Shown: positions 1 to 10,744, counted from the stretch's first letter. The stretch is 64,000 nt of DNA from Notospermus geniculatus (GCA_002633025.1 NMRB01000988.1:163746-227745); one strand, 5' to 3'. Made by a program: numbers and translations. The notes: generated by a model not told the origin, from the sequence alone.

Positions 1-33
1 CCCCCCCCACCACACACACACACACACACTGAG
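1..33. repeat. Poly-C and (CA)n microsatellite
   Basis: A run of C followed by about eleven CA dinucleotides ends in CACTGAG. The run occupies the place where the left terminal repeat of the adjoining H1 element (CCCCCATCACACTGAG) should be, so it probably grew out of that terminus. Confidence 0.9.
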
Positions 34-274
34 CTAGTTCTCAGTACGTTCTAGAAAATGTTGCCAAACGCGCTGAAACTGTTTGCGAAGGAGTGGACGT
101 AGTGACAACTTTTTGCAGTCTTTTTTCGAACTTCATGGACGGGTTTGGACGGGAAGGGTGCTCCAGAACTTCGAGGCATTATTTGGCCAACATTACACGT
201 TGTAGCCCGTTTTACGATTTTTTTAGGATGGGGCAGGACGTTTTGAGAACTACTTCAGTGTGACAGTACCCTTA
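30..274 (+). mobile_element. H1 MITE, copy 1
   Basis: First of eleven copies of a roughly 250-bp non-autonomous DNA transposon. Intact copies carry terminal inverted repeats like TGCCCCCATCACACTGAG and are flanked by TAA (TTA on the other strand), a 3-bp target duplication typical of PIF/Harbinger elements. The interior includes GAACGGGCTCAAACTGTG, GTGGACGTAGTGGCAAC and TAGCCCGTTTTACGATTTTT. This copy lacks a normal left end, which is replaced by the CA microsatellite, and ends in CAGTGTGACAGTACCCT. It encodes no transposase. The superfamily is inferred only from the TAA duplication and terminal repeats. Confidence 0.85.
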
Positions 275-960
275 CCTAATGGTGTTAGGGTAACTTGGTT
301 TACTTTCCATGTGCCTGTAGCAAATCCAAGGTTGTGCTCAGTCAACTGGTAAATACTGTGGTTTGTGGTTTAATCATTGTGTTCACTTTGTTGCACAGGC
401 CTGGCACTTTGCCCATGTTGAAGTTAGGATGAATCATACTTATACAATGTACTTGTCTTCTTTAGTTCAAATGACAGGACATATTCCACCCCAATCAGAG
501 ACAGACATCAAGAGGTCTACATATTTCAAACCCTGCAAGGGAAACAGTATTGATCAAACACCAATCTACTTGGAATATCATTTCCTTTTCCTCATTTGCC
601 GTCTGCTAACCTTCGGGCAGACGTGTGATACTCTCTTGCAGACGTTGACGAAGTGTTATGTACTTTGGAATATGATTGAACCCATTAGTAAACACCTTGA
701 TCAAACAAATACGTTGTAACAGGGGGTGAGGGCGTTGATGACAAATATAGCGCAAAGTCTGAGAAGTCAAACTTGAGGTTTTTGATCACACTTCAGTTTC
801 AAATGTTTGAAAGCGTCTGCTGATGAGTTTACGTTTCCTTCTAAACCTCTGTTTCTTGACACCCACCTACATGTAGTTCTCTACATGTAAAACAGACAGC
901 TATTTCAAATAACATTGCCATAAAAGTAACAAGTTCTGATTTGTTTATCTTTTGTGTATT
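275..960. other. No recognised feature
   Basis: I see no repeat and no convincing coding signal here. A 118-codon frame at 363-719 resembles nothing I know and has no start context or splice pattern to support it. Two TACATGTA octamers lie at about 868-889. Confidence 0.5.
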
Positions 961-982
961 TTCAGGTGAGTCGTCAATGTAC

Positions 983-1054
983 AGTTAGTTGGTCCCTGCG
1001 TTGGAGAGTGGCGCCGGCTGTCGAAAAAAAGTGGCAATACCCTGCTCCTTTAAG
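983..1054 (+). repeat. Dispersed 72-bp repeat, short form
   Basis: This segment (TTGGAGAGTGGCGCCGGCTG and flanks) recurs at 33735-33824. The other copy carries about 20 extra bases between GTGGCGC and CGGCTGTCG, and that insert itself ends in GGTGGCGC. One copy therefore has a small internal duplication or the other a deletion across GGCGC repeats. No terminal repeats are visible. Confidence 0.7.
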
Positions 1055-1059
1055 ATTAA

Positions 1060-2150
1060 GAGGAGCGACGAATGCGCAACTCTAAGTACATGTATGCTTT
1101 GTGATTTACACAGTTTACCCCAATTTACCCCACTGGTTGTTGAGTCAATGCTGACGACGAACTCCCAAACTTGTGGGCCAATGGCACACGACAGCATTTC
1201 TCATTGGTTCGTTGTTTCACTGCCCCGCAGTCGTGTAACAACGTTTCATTGGTTGTCGGTTTACCAATAGCAAAATTCCTTCCACGTCTTGTACTAACTG
1301 TCTTGGTAAATTACGGGGCAAAGTCCAAAACAGGATCAATGTAACAGCAACTTATCAAGTATGTTTACATCAGCGTCTGCCCTGTGAGACCATTACACTG
1401 GACAAAATAGCCACCTTAGTTGCAATTTGTGCCCTCATTTAGATAGAGCTGTATACCACGACCCTCATATATAATCCCAAAGTGGTTGGGGTATGTCCCT
1501 TCATGGAGTCGTAAGGGTCGGGTTCCATAGCCGCACAAATCAAGCCAATTTCTTCTCTTATTCTGGTCTGGTTGACGTACTTATGAAGTATGATCAGCAG
1601 TACCCACCTGAGGAGAATCTTATATAGTATGACGTGACGGATTGAATACCTTATGGCATGGTCAATGAGTTACCTTTTTTCTTAATGAATCTTCATGAGT
1701 GTCTCAAGGAATTACCGAGAAGCAAACCAAGTGTCGCCGTAGGAAGCCTGTAAGTGGTACTGTGAACGTGCTTTCAATGCTTTCAGTGTACACTACCGTT
1801 GATTTTTTTCTCCGCACCTGATCGGCATTCAGCGGCTGCCGGTGTACACGTATATGTAGCGAAAGTACCGCATTTTTTTTGAATTGTTGAAAAAAGACGT
1901 AACGGCCAAGATGGGGAACTCCGGAAGACGAATCCGTATACCAGTGCATACCAGTGCGCAATGGGACGTGATTGCCATCGTTTCAAGCAATAGATTGGTT
2001 AGGGTAGCCTTTTATCGTAACTTGACGCACGTAAATCGTTTCTCTGCATGGGTCAACAAAAGTAGGTATCAGTCTCAACCAATCCCCGTCCATATTGGAA
2101 GTCGTAACTCGGAGAGAATTAAAATGCGACGCTGATTGGTCGAGAAATCA
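1060..2150. other. No recognised feature
   Basis: Unique-looking sequence with short open frames on both strands and several ATTGG/CCAAT pentamers around 1130-1270. Nothing supports a promoter or exon. Confidence 0.4.
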
Positions 2151-2154
2151 TGGT

Positions 2155-2575
2155 GGCCCGTATTCAATAAGGGTGATCATCGCACGTTTAAGGGTGTTTT
2201 GGCCTAATCAGCGTACAAATTCTGCATTACACAGGTTAAAGGCCTAGAAAACTATTGTCTGATGTCTGTACGGTGGTTCACCAGAGGCGTTTACCCGCAG
2301 GATAATCACACGCGTCCAACTATCCTGCGTCTAAGTCAAAGAGCATGAAGGAAATGTTGAACGATCAGGAAGGCTTGTCTAGAATTTCTCCAACGCGTTC
2401 TATTGTCCTCCCACACTAAGACGCAGGAATGTTAGACGCGTGTAATCATCGTGTGGGTAAAATGCCAGGGATCAGCCAGCTTACAGAACGTACAACAATA
2501 GTTTCTAGGCCTATAACCTGTGTAATGCAGAATTTGTACGCTGATTTAGCTAAACACCCTTATTGAATACGGCCC
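2155..2575. mobile_element. 421-bp MITE with long terminal inverted repeats
   Basis: The ends are GGCCCGTATTCAATAAGGGTG and its reverse complement. Homology between the arms continues about 110 bp inward, through CAGCGTACAAATTCTGCATT and AGGCCTAGAAACTATTGT. The left arm has an extra piece of about 21 bp in which AAGGGTG is repeated. The middle (about 2265-2490) holds imperfect inverted repeats around ACGCGT. No coding capacity is seen, and no target duplication is clear. Confidence 0.85.
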
Positions 2576-3334
2576 TGTATCTCTTGACGGCAGTTTTCAA
2601 CCAATGAATGCTTTAATGTCGTCTGCATCACCCGCGATGTTGTTCGATGTAAAACGTTTTTGCTGTTGGACATGACCTCGCGGAACTGGCTAATCTACAT
2701 GTACGATGACTTTTTTCTTCGGTCGACTTAGGTTGACTCGTGACTTCTCAGCTAACGATATCGCACAATCTATTCCTAACTCAAAGTGGCCGTTTGCATC
2801 TCGGAGCTAGTTAGAACCCGTACCACGTCCGTTTCACCCCAGTGGGATATCTTCTTTCAGCCGGTAATTGAAAACGATTTCCAAAGTAGCTGAATAAAAT
2901 TCACGCGAAACAGAAACAAAATATTTCTGTTCGATCAATTTGTTGCTCTAAGAACGCAACAAACAGCAATTGGTTTCGTAATCTAAATATTTGGTCACAG
3001 TTTGCCAACAGAGCAGTTGACAAACTACTTCTTCTCTCTGTTGCTGCAACCAGTCAAACTGCTTTTACCATTCCAGTCAACAAAATTGTTACTGCAAACA
3101 ACACTACGAGTTTGGAATTCTGAAATCTTCACATTATTGACAAACCAGTCGCCCAGTTTGACTGTGTTCTGCTGCCCAGAGCTTTTAGCGTTTTTATACT
3201 TACAACATATGCAAACATCTGTAAGCAAATAATTTCCTGCAGATGATTCAAGGAGTGGCCAGACACTCCCATCTTGCATTCTGCATTCCCTGTTCTACGG
3301 CTATTCGCCGCCGACAACAATGATGCGTAACAGG

Positions 3335-3735
3335 AAAAACCTTGTTGTTTCTCGACTAAACCATACTTCGCTGCCTACCATTATGCGGAGCAGAAAAAGC
3401 CTTGTTATCTTGGTCAGTTCATACTTCGCCGCCTACCATTACATGTATGTGGAACAGAAAAAGCCTTGTTATCGCAATTATGGGGAACATGAAAAGCCTT
3501 TTTATCTCCGTCAGTTCATACTTCGCCGCCTACCATTATGCGGAACAGAAAAAGCCTTTTTATCTCGGTCAGTTCATGCTTCGCTGCCGACTTTTATTCG
3601 GAACAGAAAAAGCCTTGTTATCTCCGCCAATTCATACTTCGCTGCCGACCTTTATACGGAACCGAAAAAGCCTTGTCATCTCCGCCAATTCATACTTCGC
3701 TGACGAACGTTACGGAAAGTGCCTTGTTATTTCTC
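3335..3735. repeat. 58-bp minisatellite
   Basis: About six to seven imperfect units with starts near 3362, 3420, 3518, 3576, 3633 and 3691, giving spacings of 57-58 bp except one of 98. Unit landmarks are CATACTTCGCCGCC, TACCATTATGCGGAACAG and AAAAGCCTTGTTATCTC. Three overlapping frames of 104-133 codons run through the array, but they only translate the repeat. Unit and flank resemble 48980-49075 (CTTGTTATTTCTCGC...CGCTGGTTTCAAACAAAG), so the array may have grown from part of that inverted-repeat element. One unit carries TACATGTA where the others have TA. Confidence 0.85.
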
Positions 3736-3779
3736 GCCCCGCTGGTTTCAAACAAAGAATTCGTTATTCCCCATTGGCC

Positions 3780-4824
3780 TACATGTACACCCTTAGTCAA
3801 TAATAAATGCCCAGCTAACTATCCAGCATATCTCAATGAATATTTTTCATAGCCACTTTTCCTTTTCATACGCATAATCTAGGGCCACTGGGACACCTTT
3901 AAGACCATAAAACTTGAAATCATTACACAACTGTGTTTTTGGCAAAAGTTTGAAATTTGGCCAAAATATCATGTTTTGTTAATAATCACTTGTTCAGATT
4001 GAAACTGGCACTGTTTTGAAGCCACTCTGTTTCCTGACACATGAAAATTTTCGGAATGCTAAAATTCCCATTTAAAGCAAAGTTGCAGATGATTTTGTAA
4101 AGTGGTTTTCCCAGTTCTTGCCATTCGTTCCAGGCACTCAAGGCACAGGGTTTTAGCATTACCCAGTCGTGAATATTTATTAGCCTCTCAACCACAAAAG
4201 GAGCGACTGACATGCAGTAATACGCCCCTTGTGAAATTATGAATCGTGTCTCTCACAATAGGCCAACTTGGTGACTGACACACCGGTGTAAGTTGCACTG
4301 GGTAATCGTGGTCAACTCCCATTGATGCAGGCCTTGTGACAGTCATAAACACCTACGTAACCTGTTATTGGGATCAACATAAATGTTTGAATAGGCCCCG
4401 GTTTGAATAGGCCTTCAATAGACTTACTGAATTAGAGCACGTGATCGGGGTATTGATAAAATGTGGCTTGGAGTCAACTGGAATTGCGGGGATTTTATTC
4501 CACAGAAAAATCATCATAAATCATCACAAAGTTGCTCAATTTTGAATTTAAAAAAATTGTATTGTCCAGAAACAGACTGGCTTCAAAACAGTGCCAGTTT
4601 CAACCCGAACAAGTGAGTATTAAAAAAAACATGATATTTTGGCCAAATTTCAAACTTTTGCCAAAAACACAGTTGTGTAATGATTTCAAGTTTTATGGTC
4701 TTAAAAGGTGTCCTAGTGGCCCTAGATTATGCGTATGAAAAGAAAACGTGGCTATGAAAAATATTCATTGAGATATGCCGGAAAATCAGCTGGGCATTTA
4801 TTATTGACTAAGGGTGTACATGTA
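3780..4824. mobile_element. FB1 foldback element
   Basis: A 1045-bp inverted repeat. The left end TACATGTACACCCTTAGTC matches the reverse complement of the right end at 4806-4824. Arms stay alignable for about 330 bp (left to about 4110, right from about 4500), passing through CCAAAATATCATGTTTT and GCTTCAAAACAGTGCCAG. The spacer of about 390 bp has no recognisable gene. Arm divergence looks moderate (about 10-15% by eye). Short frames at 3986-4213 and 4532-4738 are the two arms read in opposite directions. Confidence 0.85.
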
Positions 4825-4892
4825 CTGGTTAGCGACGAGGTACTATTGAGATTGGTCGTATACAATCCTATTTTTCATTGCATAATATTGGA

Positions 4893-4962
4893 AAACCCAT
4901 TGAAAGAAAACGCATACGCGGAAAAAACTTTGTTCAGAAGCAGCATGGCGACAAAAGAACAA
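4893..4962. mobile_element. Partial GAACAAAG hairpin element (GK1)
   Basis: CTTTGTTC, a short loop and GAACAAACTTTG form an imperfect hairpin related to 52803-52938, 59178-59313 and 62550-62640. Only the central part is recognisable, and it abuts the 93-bp tandem repeat directly. Confidence 0.5.
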
Positions 4963-4964
4963 AC

Positions 4965-5247
4965 TTTGCCTCCTTCACGTGCGTGGTCGTACTGTGACTA
5001 GGCCTTTAGGAGGTTGTCCACAATGCGGCCTGCTCTCGTGTTGACAACTCCCATATCTTTGCCTCCTTCACGTGCGTGGTCGTACTATGACTAGGCCTTT
5101 AGGAGGTTGTCCACAATGCGGCCTACTCTCGTGTTGACAACTCCCATATCTTTGCCTCCTTCACGTGCGTGGTCGTACTAAGTATGATTAGGCCTTTAGG
5201 AGGTTGTCCACAATGCGACCTACTCCCGTGTTGACAACTCCCATATC
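4965..5247. repeat. Three 93-bp tandem units
   Basis: Units begin at 4965, 5058 and 5151 with TTTGCCTCCTTCACGTGCG and end in GTTGACAACTCCCATATC. The third has a small insertion (TACTAAGTATG for TACTATG). Identity is very high, so the expansion is recent or homogenised. The only remarkable motif is the E-box-like CACGTG in each unit. Confidence 0.95.
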
Positions 5248-5249
5248 TG

Positions 5250-5980
5250 CATTTACGCCACTCTGCCAGCTTTTTAAGGAACGAACTGCGACTCAGCGTT
5301 TGTCAATAAGCAGCAACAGAGCACCTTTGCAAACAGGAAAAAAATCACTATGCCTCGTTATGCAAACTCCATAACCAGATATGTCTATATTACTTCTATT
5401 ATTCCACACCAGCGCTGTAACATGATGAGCCCCCTTAGTATTTCAGCATCTAATAATGCTTCATTGAATATTTCTTTCACGTTTACAACTTAGGAAAATC
5501 TGTAGAACATTTTTGCCGTTGCTGAAGCTGATGTTTTTACTACGGCACGCCGGGGACAAATAGTTGTGGCATTTTGCGATGCACGTTTTGCGAAGGGGTT
5601 TTTCTGCCATCCAAACTTGGTTGATGTACATGTACGTATCGGGTGATCAAAAAATGATAACACACACAATTGATCGTGTAATATGCAGATGGTTTAACGT
5701 TGCTATTTCAAATTGGCTGTTTCAAGCATGACATTTATCGTAAACGATATTTGAGAAAGTGATCTGTTATTTTTGGTTGGAAGTAACGTCGATATCAGAC
5801 TGGGTAGACTCTATACATGTATCTGGTAAATGCTACCCCAAAAAGGCAGAACCTACATGTAGTAACTCACTTTTCTTCAAAATTGAGTTAGGCATCAGCT
5901 GGAGAAAATCGGTGTCTGATTTTGGGGAAACTCAAGTCTTGGAAAACAAATCGAGGGGAAACAAAATCTGCTCATGTGAG
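5250..5980. other. No recognised feature
   Basis: No repeat partner or gene was found in the window. Three TACATGTA octamers lie at about 5627, 5814 and 5851. Confidence 0.4.
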
Positions 5981-5982
5981 GA

Positions 5983-6056
5983 GCTCGGTGGTGTGGTGGT
6001 TCTGGTGTCGGACTTGCGGTCAGAAGGTCCTGGGTTCGAAACCCACTGGGTATGAA
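5983..6056 (+). mobile_element. tRNA-derived SINE head
   Basis: GGTGGTGTGGTGGTTCTGG at 5988-6006 resembles an A box. GGTTCGAAACC at 6033-6043 fits the RNA polymerase III B box, with the spacing expected of a tRNA. The head aligns closely with the minus-strand SINE at 39965-40256 (shared GGTGGTGT.GTGGTT, GCGGTCAGA and GGGTTCGAA.CCC). There is no complete cloverleaf or discriminator, so this is a SINE head or remnant rather than a tRNA gene. The body downstream (to roughly 6215) differs from the other SINE, and no A-tail is obvious. Confidence 0.7.
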
Positions 6057-6219
6057 ACGTCTTTTTTATATGGAGACATAACTTGTTTATTTGATTCGAG
6101 ACAACATATAATCTGGTGGAAACAGCTGAGAATCCTTTTAACCAGTTGGAGACAATGCCATCTCAAGTGGAGACCCAATTATGTCCATTCGAGTAGCAAA
6201 AGAAACTCATTTTAGGGAC

Positions 6220-7320
6220 AAGAGTTGGAGATTCATTTTATCTCGAGATGAGATTGATTTTTAAGTTCTCTGTGTAAAGCGATTAAATATGACAATACTA
6301 TACTCATTGGCCGATAGATTGCACAGCCTGAGAAAAACAATGCCAATAGCTTGCTATGTGGAACACCATGTACTGCTGAATTGACCAGCCAACCGGACAT
6401 TTTTGTACTCAGACGAGAGCGGTATGATATACCGATTAACCGGTCTACTCCGCTCGGTACTGACAACACCAGCTTCACAGCAGTTCATTTCCCATGAACT
6501 TGCAGAGTTGATTCAACCAAAAGAAGTAATATCCTAAAAGTGGTATGAGGAGACATGGTCAGTCATCTGGCTTTGACAATATTGTTATATTATTCATGAA
6601 GCCTTGATTCATTTTACGTACTTGTTGTCATCTGCACATCGTCTGCCGCTGTGTAATATCGCGATGTGTTGGAAATCCCGCGAGATGTCATGTTGAGCCA
6701 CTTATCAAAACATTCTTATCATTATTTTTGATATAAGCGACAATAGATGTTCTTGACGTAAGCGATGATGATTATTATTGATATAAGCGACAATACCATA
6801 ACCATGTGGCCCTATGGACCTGCCCGAAAGGAGGGCTTTTCTCTCATGCATACCCTGAAAGGATTCCACGCATATCTTGCCACAGGCGATCACCGGCGGA
6901 AAAAAACAGATCGAATTTATGCGAATCAACCTTCTTCCCAACAGATTCACTGAATGTCGCCCAGTGACGTGATTACACACCTGTATTCTCAAAAGACGCC
7001 GGGCTCTAAAATCAACACTGATCGCCTAAGAGAGTACTTCTTGTCTGATTGCCGGTTAAGTTAGTGTTTCAGTTCCATTACCGTGTTCAAATAAGACCCC
7101 CCTGGTAACGTGAATGTCAACCTCCCTGGGAAAACAAATGAAGATATCTTAGATAACAAGTGTATATAGAAGAAGAGATGGACCATTTACGGCGTGGTAT
7201 TTGAGTTTCAGCGCTGCAGCTGTCATACTCTTACATGTATATCAGAAAGATGTCTGTTGTATTTCTGCTTTATAGATGTTGATGGTTTCAAGAATATGAA
7301 AGTTCGAGTTTGGGCTTTAT
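6220..7320. other. No gene; short GATATAAGCGACAATA repeats
   Basis: GATATAAGCGACAATA occurs at about 6729 and 6779 with a degenerate GACGTAAGCGATGAT between them, a small tandem repeat. Nothing else is recognised. Confidence 0.4.
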
Positions 7321-7540
7321 AAGGGCCGTTTAGACGACAGGCAAAAATCCACATGCGATCCGATCGTGGTCCAAAACTCTTGCCTGAACGCTACCCAATG
7401 CGGTCCAATGTGGATTTCAAATGAACCACTGGCACCGATTTTGCTGGTCCCGAATCCACATTCGTCCGCATTAGACCACATTGGACCATATACGACCAGA
7501 TTAAAATTCTCGTCTAAACGCAAATGAAACCCGAATCCGG
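7321..7540. mobile_element. GTTTAGACGA inverted-repeat element, copy 1
   Basis: GGGCCGTTTAGACGACAGGC on the left and CTCGTCTAAACGCAAATGA on the right form short terminal inverted repeats. The interior alternates GGTCCAATGTGG and its complement. A second copy lies at 20919-21104. Superfamily unknown, no coding capacity. Confidence 0.65.
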
Positions 7541-7683
7541 ATTCATCCTACATGCGCGCATGCGCATTGATGTGGTTTTTCTTCCTCCACACTCGCTGTG
7601 GAGAGTTCCACAAGGGTAATTTGAATTTCGTGGGCCACGAAATTATTCTTAGTGTCATTTTTGACTGCCGCGACTAATTCCCT

Positions 7684-8072
7684 TTAAAGCAAATGGCTCG
7701 CGGGGTTTGTTTACATTTTTGGTGGTACCTTCCATAGAGAGTGAATCTAGCCTCCAGGCAAAGCCGTGCTCCAGCCATATGCAACACCTGTGCAAATATG
7801 CGAATGTAAACACTGGGGACGAGGTTCCATTAAAAATTTGTTAAAATGGGTTAATGACGTTTTCAAATTCACTAGGTCAAGATGTACATTTTGTACTATT
7901 CCCATTGATTTTGAAGCGGCAGATTTTGCAGAATACGCCTCCAAAGTTTGGCTGTCTAATGCATTTCCCATAAAACTAAAATCCTTCTTTTGCCTTTTTC
8001 TCAAAATGGTGCTTGATATCGATGACCAACTGTCATGGCGCCACAACAAACCCCGCGAGCCATTCGCTTTAA
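7684..8072 (+). mobile_element. PB1 MITE, TTAA-flanked, copy 1
   Basis: The ends AGCAAATGGCTCGCGGGG and CCCCGCGAGCCATTCGCT are inverted repeats, each bounded by TTAA, the target of piggyBac-type transposons. The element is 389 bp including both TTAAs. A frame of about 103 codons (7766-8077) spans the interior and is also open in the copy at 19155-19841, but no domain is recognisable and it probably reflects shared descent. piggyBac affiliation is inferred from TTAA alone. Confidence 0.85.
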
Positions 8073-8074
8073 GT

Positions 8075-8757
8075 TGAATTGCATTTCATCAAAAGAACCA
8101 CGAGGGACCGATTTTTCCCAGATTCATTGAATCGTTGACTGTCGTACTCAATGACATTGGCTTCTTTCTTTGAGTTGAATTATGTTTCAAATCGAAAGAC
8201 GCCATGACTATAGGGCCAATTACTGCCAAACTCATTCAATTGCATCTTTGTGCTGAATCTAAAACTGAAAGAATAGCATATGACTTCCTAAGCCATTACG
8301 TTGGAAATGCGCAACTCAAATGGCTTGTGGCTGTCGATGATAACTTGATTCGTAACGATGCTTTTTAACGTTGGCTACATCCATCTTGGGTGGAACGATC
8401 CGCCGTAATTCCAATTCGATTCGATAAAACAGTGAACGGGGATTCAGGGTCAGGATAGAGTGGAATGGAACTCGGTCGCTGTACCACATACGTCGATACT
8501 TTCTACACAAGATTGATGACGTTTTGAACAGGGAGAAAGGATCAGTTTGGGGAAAACGCGTGGGTGCAGGCGTGAAATGATACCGTCAACAGGTAAAGTG
8601 TCATAAATAATCCGAGGGCGAGACAGTTATGGTCCCTCGTATTCCGTGCTGTTAGAAGGGTCCTCATGTTCATTTGGAAGTGTACTATACGCGCGCCGGT
8701 CACCCATCCACGCAGTGATCGCGCTGTACGTTGCTTAACCTCTAGCGCCGAGGCCAA
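8075..8757. other. No recognised feature
   Basis: Unique-looking sequence with short unsupported frames on the minus strand (8316-8510, 8542-8757). Confidence 0.4.
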
Positions 8758-9110
8758 GAAACTAAGCTTCTATTGAAAGAAACTCTAAGTTATTTCCATA
8801 GGAACTTAGTTTTTATCTTTAAAAACTTAGTTTTATTCATTACAACTTAGTCTTTTTTTAAAACTAGGTTTTCATCGATAGAAACTAAGTTATTTTCAAA
8901 AAGACTAAGTTGTTATGAATAAAACTAAGTTTTTATGCATAAAAACCAAGTTTCTATGAAAATAACTTAGTCTTTTTAAAGAAACTAAAGTTTCTATTGA
9001 AAGAAACTACATGTAAGTAAGAAACTAAGTTATTTCGAAAAAGAATAGGTTATTCTTTAAAAACTAGTTTCTATCGATAAAAACTATAGTTTTTCAGTAA
9101 AAAACTTGTT
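8758..9110. repeat. Palindromic array with 20-21 bp period
   Basis: About fifteen degenerate cores of ACTAAGTT or its complement AACTTAGT occur at a steady 20-21 bp, separated by A/T stretches such as TTTTATNNATAAAA. Core centres fall near 8764, 8786, 8806, 8828, 8848, 8867, 8886, 8907, 8927, 8947 and 8968. Neighbouring cores are often in opposite orientation, so each pair forms a hairpin. The array is over 70% AT. One core, at 9006-9014, carries TACATGTA in place of TA. Confidence 0.85.
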
Positions 9111-9362
9111 TTGTTTTATTACTGGACAAACGGCTTGTCATAAATGCCCAAACCACTAGCATGACTAGGCCATAAAGGAAATCCTCCATGGCCGGCGGGT
9201 TCAGCTGTACCATATTGTAGCTGCAAGGGGTTCAATGCAGGAAGCAACATCCTGCTCATGGCTTTCCCTTCATCCGATCCCAATACCACCATGCAGCATG
9301 GATTTGTCGGGGGGAAAATCCGTCTTTGTGAATATCGCCCACCAGTAGAGTATTTTTTACAG

Positions 9363-9487
9363 GTCGATGCCCGCAAACTCATGCAGATGCACCGAAACTC
9401 CAACCATTGTTCGATGCCACGAAGAGAGCACCGAACAAAAGGATAGAGACGTTCGTGTTGACTTTTCGGGTGCTGTGCAAAAAATCG
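9363..9487 (-). repeat. Dispersed hairpin repeat related to the 34.5/35.3-kb repeats
   Basis: On the minus strand it contains TTTTGTTCGGTGCTCTCTTC and GTGGCATCGAACAATGG, as in 34549-34676 and 35348-35475. In those copies the ends (GAGTTTTTGCAAAGCCCC and GGGGACTTCGCGAAAACTC) are inverted repeats. Here the ends have decayed. Confidence 0.65.
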
Positions 9488-9940
9488 CTATTATTTCCGC
9501 AAAAAGGTCGTCCGCTATCGTTAGGTGGGCAAGTCGGGACCTGATCCGGTTTCCAACAGCCTCAGTACCAATACCTTCCACGATTCAGGCTATTATGTAG
9601 TCAAGCGAACTGCGACATTAGGAATGTTAAACTAACATTTTTTTGACCGCATTGCTTTGTGGGGAGGCGATATTCTCGGCAGTAGCATAAAGGTAGTGAT
9701 TCGATTCGCCAGGAAACCAGCCCGGCATCCCGAGGGCGGTCACTGTTCTTGACCATCTCAAAACTCCTTACATTTCTGATTGAAGGAGCATGATTGGGCA
9801 GCTAAAGTTACAATCCAATCTTGACCGCGAAGTTTGGGAAATTGCTGCGAAACCTCACCCAAACTCGGCCATTTTCGCTAAGATCCTGTTCGGCGGCCCT
9901 TGACAGGCTGTCATTCGTGACCTTCAATACCAATAATACG

Positions 9941-10319
9941 GAGGTTTCGCAAATCTGACGAAATACGAAGTACGAAATATGAAATTCAACTTCACTTCCA
10001 GGACCGAATATATTTCTGGAGATGGTTGTTACCACATGTCCCAGCTGCCAGTGCATCTTTTAGCATATCATGTAAGACCGAGAGACTTTTGGTACATCTT
10101 GAATTTTTAAATTTCCACTTCGTATCTACGAAGTGGAAACGAAAGATAAATTCAAAAGTTTAATATACACCGTAACTCATCGGTCTAACGTTATACGCTA
10201 AAAGACGCTCTAGTAGCAGGCGATATTTGTGGCACCAATCATCTCCTGAAATATATTACGTCATGGAAATGAAGTTCAATTTCGTATTTCGTACTTCGTG
10301 TTTCGTCAGATTTGCGAAG
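9941..10319. mobile_element. CG1 MITE, copy 1
   Basis: A foldback MITE of about 380 bp. Its ends read AGGTTTCGCAAATCTGACGA and then AATACGAAGTACGAAAT, mirrored at the right. The centre is a near-perfect palindrome, CCACTTCGTATCTACGAAGTGG, at about 10117. Between end and centre lie CTCCAGAAAT/ATTTCTGGAGATGGTTG and TATCATGTAAGACCGAGA modules present in both arms. The right terminus runs straight into copy 2. No protein coding. Confidence 0.9.
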
Positions 10320-10740
10320 TACGAAATACGAAATTGGACTTCTTTTCAAGGACTATGTATTTCTGGAGATGGTTGGTGCCACAAATATCGCCTGCTGCTA
10401 GTGCATCTTTTAGCGTATGACGCAAGACCGATGGAGTTTCGGTGTATATACACTTGGAAATTTATCTTTCGTTTCCACTTGGTGCTACGAAGTGGAAATT
10501 TAAACATTCAAGGTGCACCAAAACTCTCTCGGTCTTACATGATATGCTAAAAGACGCATTGGCGGCAGGGATATTTTATGGTACCGACCATCTCCTGAAA
10601 TACATTAGACCATGGAAATGATTGTTCCATGATTAGACCATGGAAATGATTTTTGTGCTCGCCTTCTCTTTGGACCATGGAAATGACCTTGAATTTCGTC
10701 TTTCCTACTTCGTCTTTCGTCAGATTTGCGAAAACTCACT
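10316..10740. mobile_element. CG1 MITE, copy 2, joined to copy 1
   Basis: It begins at CGAAGTACGAAATACGAAATT, sharing its first bases with the end of copy 1, so the two sit head to tail without spacer. The right arm has an insertion at about 10605-10690 made of three GACCATGGAAATGA repeats. The right end is TTTCGTCAGATTTGCGAAA. Confidence 0.85.
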
Positions 10741-10744
10741 ATTA

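Noticed and set aside
1122-1275. CCAAT-box promoter cluster
   Set aside because: Several ATTGG pentamers occur, but without a TATA or initiator context, downstream transcript or conservation; the density is compatible with chance.
3335-5247. CRISPR-like array in the tandem repeats
   Set aside because: Units are contiguous without unique spacers, and the context is plainly eukaryotic.
5983-6056. Functional tRNA gene
   Set aside because: The boxes fit polymerase III, but no complete cloverleaf with acceptor stem pairing can be drawn, and a sister SINE exists at 39965-40256.
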